Assembly: GCF_019703515.2 (NCBI RefSeq)
Contig: NC_059362.1
Location: 32,156,326 to 32,220,325, forward strand
Origin: Myxocyprinus asiaticus
Taxonomy: Eukaryota; Chordata; Actinopteri; Cypriniformes; Catostomidae
DNA: 64,000 nucleotides
Direction of reading: 5' to 3'
The position numbers and the translations under genes are program-made. How positions within the stretch are numbered: position 1 is the first letter of the stretch; each line of letters begins with the position of its first letter. The notes beneath the pieces were generated by a model. That model ran no database searches. It was not told the DNA's origin and was given only the letters and a program-made list of their open reading frames with translations. Below, in pieces: positions 58,831 to 64,000 of this stretch.

Positions 58831-60427
58831 CAGTTGAAGTCAGTAGATTACATACACCTTAGCCAAATACATTTAAACTCAGTTTTTCACAATTCCTGAC
58901 ATTTAATCGTAGAAAACTTTCCCTGTCTTATGTCAGTTAGGATTACTATTTTAATAATGTGAAATGTCAGAATATTAGTAGAGAGAATTATTTATTTCAG
59001 CTTTTATTTCTTTCATCACATTCCCAGTGGGTCAGAAGTTTACATACAATGCTAGTATTTGGTAGCATTGCCTTTATTTGTTTAACTTGGGTCAAATTTT
59101 TTGGGTAGCCTTCCACAAGCTTCTCACAGAACTGGTGTAACTGAGTCATGTTTGTAGGCCTCCTTGCTCGCACACGCTTTTAGTTCGGCCCACAAATTTT
59201 CTGTCGGATTGAGGTCAGGGCTTTGTGATGGCCACTCCGATACCTTGACTTTGTTGTCCTTAAGCCATTTTGCCACAACTTTCGAGGTATGCTTGGGGTC
59301 ATTGTCCATTTGGAAGACCCATTTGCGACTGAGCTTTAACTTCCTGGCAGATGTCTTGAGATGTTGCTTCAATATATCCACATAACTTTACTTCCTCATG
59401 ATGCCATCTATTTTGTGAAGTGCACCAGTCCCTCCTGCAGCAAAGCACCCCCACAACATGACGCTGCCACCCACATGCTTCACCGTTGGAATGATGTTCT
59501 TTGGCTTGCAAGGCTCACCCTTTTCCCTCCAAACAGAACAATGGTCATTATGGCCAAACAGTTAAATTTTTGTTTCATCAGACCAGAGGATGTTTCTCCA
59601 AAAAGAAAGATCTTTGTTCTCATGTGCACTTGCAAACTGTAGTCTGGCTTTTTTTATGGTGGTTTTGGAGCAGTGGCTTCTTCCTTGCTGAGCAGTCTTT
59701 CAGGTTATGTCGTTATAAGACTCGTTTTACTGTGGATATAGACACTTGTCTACCTGTTTCCTCCAGCATCTTCACAAGGTACTTTGCTGTTGTTCTGGGA
59801 TTGATTTGCACTTTTCGCACCAAACTACGTTCATCTCTAGGAGACAGAATGAGTCTCCTTCTGAGCAGTATGACGGCTGCGTGGTCTCATGGTGTTTATA
59901 CTTGCGTACTATTGTTTGTACAGATGAACGTGGTACCTTCAGGCATTTGGAAATTGCTCCCAAGGATTAACCAGACTTGTGGGGGTCCGCAATTTTTTTT
60001 TTTCTTCTTCTGGGGTCTTGGCTGATTTCTTTTGATTTTCCCATTATGTCAAGCAACGACGCACAGAGTTTGAAGGTAGGCCTTAAAATACATCCACATA
60101 CACCTCCAATTGACTCCAATTAGCCAATTAGCCTATCAGAAGTTAATTGGCTTGACATCATTTTCTGGAACTTTCCAAGCTGCTTAAAGGCACAGTTAAC
60201 TTAGTGTATGTAAACTTCTGACCCACTGGAATTTTGATATAGTCAATTAAAAGTGAAACAATCTGTCTGTGAACAATTGTTGGAAAAATTACTTGTGTCA
60301 TGCACAAAGTAGATGTCCTAAACGACTTGCCAAAACTATGGTTTGTTAATATGAAATCTATGGAGTGGTTAAAAAATGAGTTTTAATGACTTCAACCTAA
60401 ATGTATGTAAACTTCTGACTTTAACTG
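58831..60427 (-). mobile_element. Tc1 transposon of the Sleeping Beauty type
   Basis: Ends CAGTTGAAGTCAGTAGATTA and, inverted, AAACTTCTGACTTTAACTG, with TA on each side. Each end also has the inner direct repeat (CCAGTGGGTCAGAAGTTTACATA), the double-repeat layout of salmonid and cyprinid Tc1 elements from which Sleeping Beauty was rebuilt. Length of 1.6 kb is full size, but the transposase on the minus strand is broken. Confidence 0.92.
59060..60044 (-). pseudogene. Sleeping Beauty-type transposase pseudogene
   Basis: Starts on the minus strand at 60044 with MGKSKEISQDPRRR. DNA-binding region fragments at 59772-59963 include KVPRSSVQTIVRKYK. The C-terminal part (59124-59381) has [16 protein letters not shown] and [18 protein letters not shown], with the catalytic Asp and Glu regions. 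Several frameshifts separate the pieces. Confidence 0.88.
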
Positions 60428-60445
60428 TAGGTCCTTTTCCTCTGT

Positions 60446-60511
<66 letters not shown>
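60446..60511. repeat. (AC)n microsatellite
   Basis: About 64 bases of pure AC, 20 bases after the Tc1 end. Confidence 0.95.
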
Positions 60512-60513
<2 letters not shown>

Positions 60514-60776
60514 TGTTGGTTTTGCTATACTTGTGAGGACCCTCCATGGACATAATGATTTTTATACTGTACAAACTATAGATTCTATCCCCTAACCCTA
60601 TCCCTAAACCTAACCCTCACAGAAACCTTTTTGCATTTTTACATTTTCAAAAAGACATCATTTAATATGCCATTTCCCTTGTGAGGACCACCCAAAAGGT
60701 CCTCACAACCAGAAATGTCCTCACAGAACAGGTTGATTTTCAATACATGGTCCTCACAAGTATAGCAAAACCTGTA

Positions 60777-60777
<1 letters not shown>
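60511..60777. mobile_element. MITE-like inverted repeat between two (AC)n tracts
   Basis: Left GGTTTTGCTATACTTGTGAGGACC and right GGTCCTCACAAGTATAGCAAAACC are inverse copies. A further GTGAGGACC../..GGTCCTCAC pair lies inside. About 265 bases with CCCTAACCCTA-like sequence in the middle. (AC)n abuts both sides in the same orientation. Confidence 0.8.

Positions 60778-60823
<46 letters not shown>
60776..60823. repeat. (AC)n microsatellite
   Basis: About 45 bases of AC on the right side of the inverted repeat. Confidence 0.95.
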
Positions 60824-60828
<5 letters not shown>

Positions 60829-60839
60829 CACACAGTGCA

Positions 60840-63800
60840 GTGGTGTGTGTATTAACAGACCCTCAGGCAGTGTGTCAGAGTGAATAAGTGGATACACACA
60901 GACTTTATTATTGGTCCAAATAAGCCACTAGAGATGGGCTGTGTGAAAGTGTGTGTGGTTACAAGGTTAGAGAAACACACTCCAGTCACAGAGCAATTCA
61001 GGGTCATGCAAAAACCAGCCTTGCCCTTTCAAAGTTTGTGGTATGGTCTGTGTGAGGAAATACCACTGCCAGATAGATAAATAATTTTCTGTTGACCTTG
61101 TACCGAGACATCAGAGAAATGAGCAGGATATTGTGGAGCGTCATACATGTCCATTTAAAATTCACACTCCGCTCTGATCTGAACAGTAGGCCTGAAATAA
61201 GACATTATTGTTGATTAATGGCTTCAGAAGTTGCTAATCTTTTAGTGGTAGACAGAATGCTTTTTCATGGGCCAGTGAGCTTGGCGATTTTCTGAAGTGA
61301 TTCTTGAGAGTATGATTATGATTGAGATTTAAATTGGTGAAATTTCAGATTTCAGAGTCTTCAGCATGTACTACCATATTTATCTGTTTATGAAAACCTT
61401 CAGCACCTAACCATTAAGTATATTGCCATTGTTAGATCCTGCACTTTTCTGATTGCATTGCTCTTGCTATATTTTCATGAATTTGCCTTTTTTAACGGTC
61501 ACTACAATAAATACTTAAGTAGCCTAATACTTGCTTAATTTAAAATTTATATAATTTCATTACATTTTTCTTGAACTTTTTCTAATTCTGATCTTTATTG
61601 AAAAAATATTGATGCATTGTGCAATATGTAATATTATGAGAATGATTTTTAACTTTTGCTCTCCCTTCAATGTAATAAAGTTAAAAAGACCCAAACAAAG
61701 GTGGTTTCCTGATAAATTAAATTGAGGGTGGGGGCTTGATTATTAAGGGATAGAAAATGAGCACATCAGAGCTGGGACTAATTCACAGTGTTTTATCACT
61801 TTAAACTTTAATTATTTACCAAACTATGATTTACCATTTGGGGTAGAAAACAGTTTGCAATGCAACTTCCTCCTTGTACTTCTTGCTTATTGCCCCATAG
61901 CCCTAATCAAAACTGAGATATTCAAATATTGAGAATACAGGTACAGTAAAGCTAGAGGGAAGTGTATTTGAATATTGCTCACCGATTGAAGTCCAGAATG
62001 AAATTCAATCTTCTTGGTTTTCTGACTGGACCTAACAGTGACAGTGATAGTCAGGGCTCTTCACTTCTATTACACAAGACATCAGAACGAAGGGTTATTT
62101 CATTTATTTGAGTAGGCAAAATAGGCTCTGTACTGTACACTGTCTGCAGTGTGTGTACCTCCTCTTAAGTCCCATTTCGATGAATTTTTTTGCATTTCAA
62201 ATGTTTCAGAATAATAATTTTGCATGTGAGCATGTGTGTACTCAGTGTGAATCAAGGGAGTGGGTGTGGCTGTGTCCTGGGCACAAGTGGACTTTAATGT
62301 TTATATTCTGAGTGTGTCGGTGTCTCTGATTTCTTCTTTTGTTGTAATTTCTCAAGAGGAGCCTAAGCCTCTCTCAGCCTACAGAGCACAAGGGCAAATA
62401 CAAATAAATAGGATGAATGCTAATAAACCACTGGCCAAGTGTGGCCCTCACTAAAACACTTATCTATTACAGAGGTGGCTGCTGGTCTGCTGTGACAACA
62501 ATGTATGGAAACTTTACACATTCATAGTGGGCATCTCTGTTTAATTTATTATAGGGCCTATAATAACCAAAGGGAAAGAGAGACAGAGAGATCATTATTA
62601 GTGAGTGCTCCGACCCCTGGATAAAATTATCTTCATGATTCCACCTGCAACCCTTTGTTGTTAGACTACTATATTGTGTTTCCCTGAAGTTAGCTCACTT
62701 GCAAATTATGCAAAAACCAACAGCAACATTGATTCAGTTTAATCATAATGAATTATAGAGGGGCCACTCAGAATTTAAAAAGAAAAAACAAACAAACAGA
62801 AAGCCTGTTTTGCTGTGTACACAGTACACTATCACACACAAATTAAACAGCACAACAACTTTAGTCATGCAATACTCTGCAATACTCTCTCAAATGCTGC
62901 AATACTTGCCTGAAAATAAAATTTCAGCAGTGATTTCACTCGGCTACTATTAAGATGAAAACAGTGTATCTTAAGCCAACTAATACCAAATGTTTCCCTT
63001 TGCAGGAAATTTGCACACATGAAAGCAGATTTAAAAACATATAATGAATTTTGAATTAATTCATTAAATTAAACCCCCATATCCTTGTTTAGGATAGATT
63101 TCATGAATGCATGTAGAGAGAAACATCTCTGAAAAGCCACAAAAGTACCAGCCAGTAAAATATGCATTCATGACAAAGAGGATGCTTGCATTAGGATATA
63201 TCTTAAAAGACAGGATGAGGGAGAGGAAGAAGCTTTGTCCAGTATACTTTTTTCTTCTGTGGTGAAAAATCAGCTTTTCTCCTGTCCAGTTTTTCTAACA
63301 ATAGCTCTACTGTTTGAAACAGTTAGCTAATTTGCTTTTTTCAATATATATATATATTATTCTGTTGGTTATTCAGTAAACGCCATTGCTTTATCAAATC
63401 CAACCACACATTTCAGGCTACATCTTTTGTTTGGACACTGAGAAGGGATGGAAATGGTTATTTATGGTTAAAAAAGGACTAGTGAATCAGTGATACCTTT
63501 ATATTAAAAGTAGAGGTAGTGAGAGCTTACAATTTATTGGAGTTTTTTAAAACTTTTATAACATTTTGTATTATGCACAGAGGCTGTCACTACGCCTTAA
63601 AGGTTGAACATACACATGTAAATAAACTAATAAAAGATTTGAATTAGAGATGACATTTCGACCCTTCCCCCGTGAACAATAGAAAATGCAATCAAGACTG
63701 CTTTATTCGAGGCTTGTGGATGTCAAGGCCTAGATCAGATGAAAACTAAGCTCAAGATGAATAATAATATGCTTTACTTTAATAAATAAATGTATCCAAT

Positions 63801-64000
63801 TTCTAGAAAGGACAGTAACCATAAATTAGGTGCATTTTTAAAGATGGACAGCGAGAGATGTGTGTGTGTACTATACTAAAACACCTGCTCCAGCACATAC
63901 ACTTATACATAATTAATAATAATGCACCCATGTTCGGGCTTAACCTCCATCCCATGTACACACAACATCACTAACAAAATGGTGCAATGGTGTCATGGTG
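60840..64000. other. Non-coding DNA to the window end, no gene seen
   Basis: Unique sequence with only short frames. 61100-61330 and 62460-62780 are repeat-poor and could be regulatory. If scml4 starts near 57.9 kb, this is its first intron. Confidence 0.45.

Noticed and set aside
1..64000. CRISPR array, operon, phage or bacterial system
   Set aside because: Intron-containing animal genes and fish transposons throughout; no regularly spaced repeats with unique spacers were seen.

Overview
This window looks like nuclear DNA of a teleost fish, most likely a cypriniform (carp, loach or minnow relative). Coding exons are small and bounded by GT/AG introns. The base composition is AT-rich, and the window is crowded with Tc1/mariner, hAT and palindromic MITE-type elements, tRNA-derived SINEs and long (TA)n, (AC)n and (CT)n tracts. 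The organism call rests on repeat style and gene similarity, not on a database match.

Three protein-coding genes can be read exon by exon, all on the + strand. ostm1 (20089-28378, 6 coding exons, 310 aa) encodes the lysosomal ClC-7 beta subunit. A HARBI1-like gene derived from a Harbinger transposase (36336-37883, 4 coding exons, 393 aa) has lost two of its three expected catalytic residues. sec63 (39480-53735, 20 coding exons, 752 aa) encodes the ER translocon J-domain protein. The ostm1-sec63 tandem order matches human 6q21, where NR2E1 lies beyond OSTM1 and SCML4 beyond SEC63. The left 20 kb is therefore probably the long nr2e1-ostm1 intergenic region, and a GC-rich candidate first exon at 57.7-57.95 kb may be the start of scml4. 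Both of these are synteny inferences. A separate candidate first coding exon of unknown identity lies at 1678-1814.

Layout: 1-20 kb is non-coding, with several GC-richer, repeat-poor islands that look like conserved regulatory DNA and one diverged internal duplication (about 7.0 kb and 9.8 kb). At 20-28.4 kb ostm1 carries transposons in introns 1, 2 and 5. At 28.4-36.3 kb there is a repeat-poor island followed by MITEs and a composite palindromic repeat. The HARBI1-like gene follows at 36.3-37.9 kb. At 39.5-55.9 kb sec63 has introns holding nested hAT and Tc1 insertions. At 56-64 kb there is flanking non-coding DNA with a Sleeping Beauty-type Tc1 copy.

The genes do not form a pathway. OSTM1 acts in lysosomes and SEC63 at the ER translocon, and the HARBI1-like protein has no assigned role. 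No rRNA, tRNA gene, CRISPR array or bacterial feature was seen.
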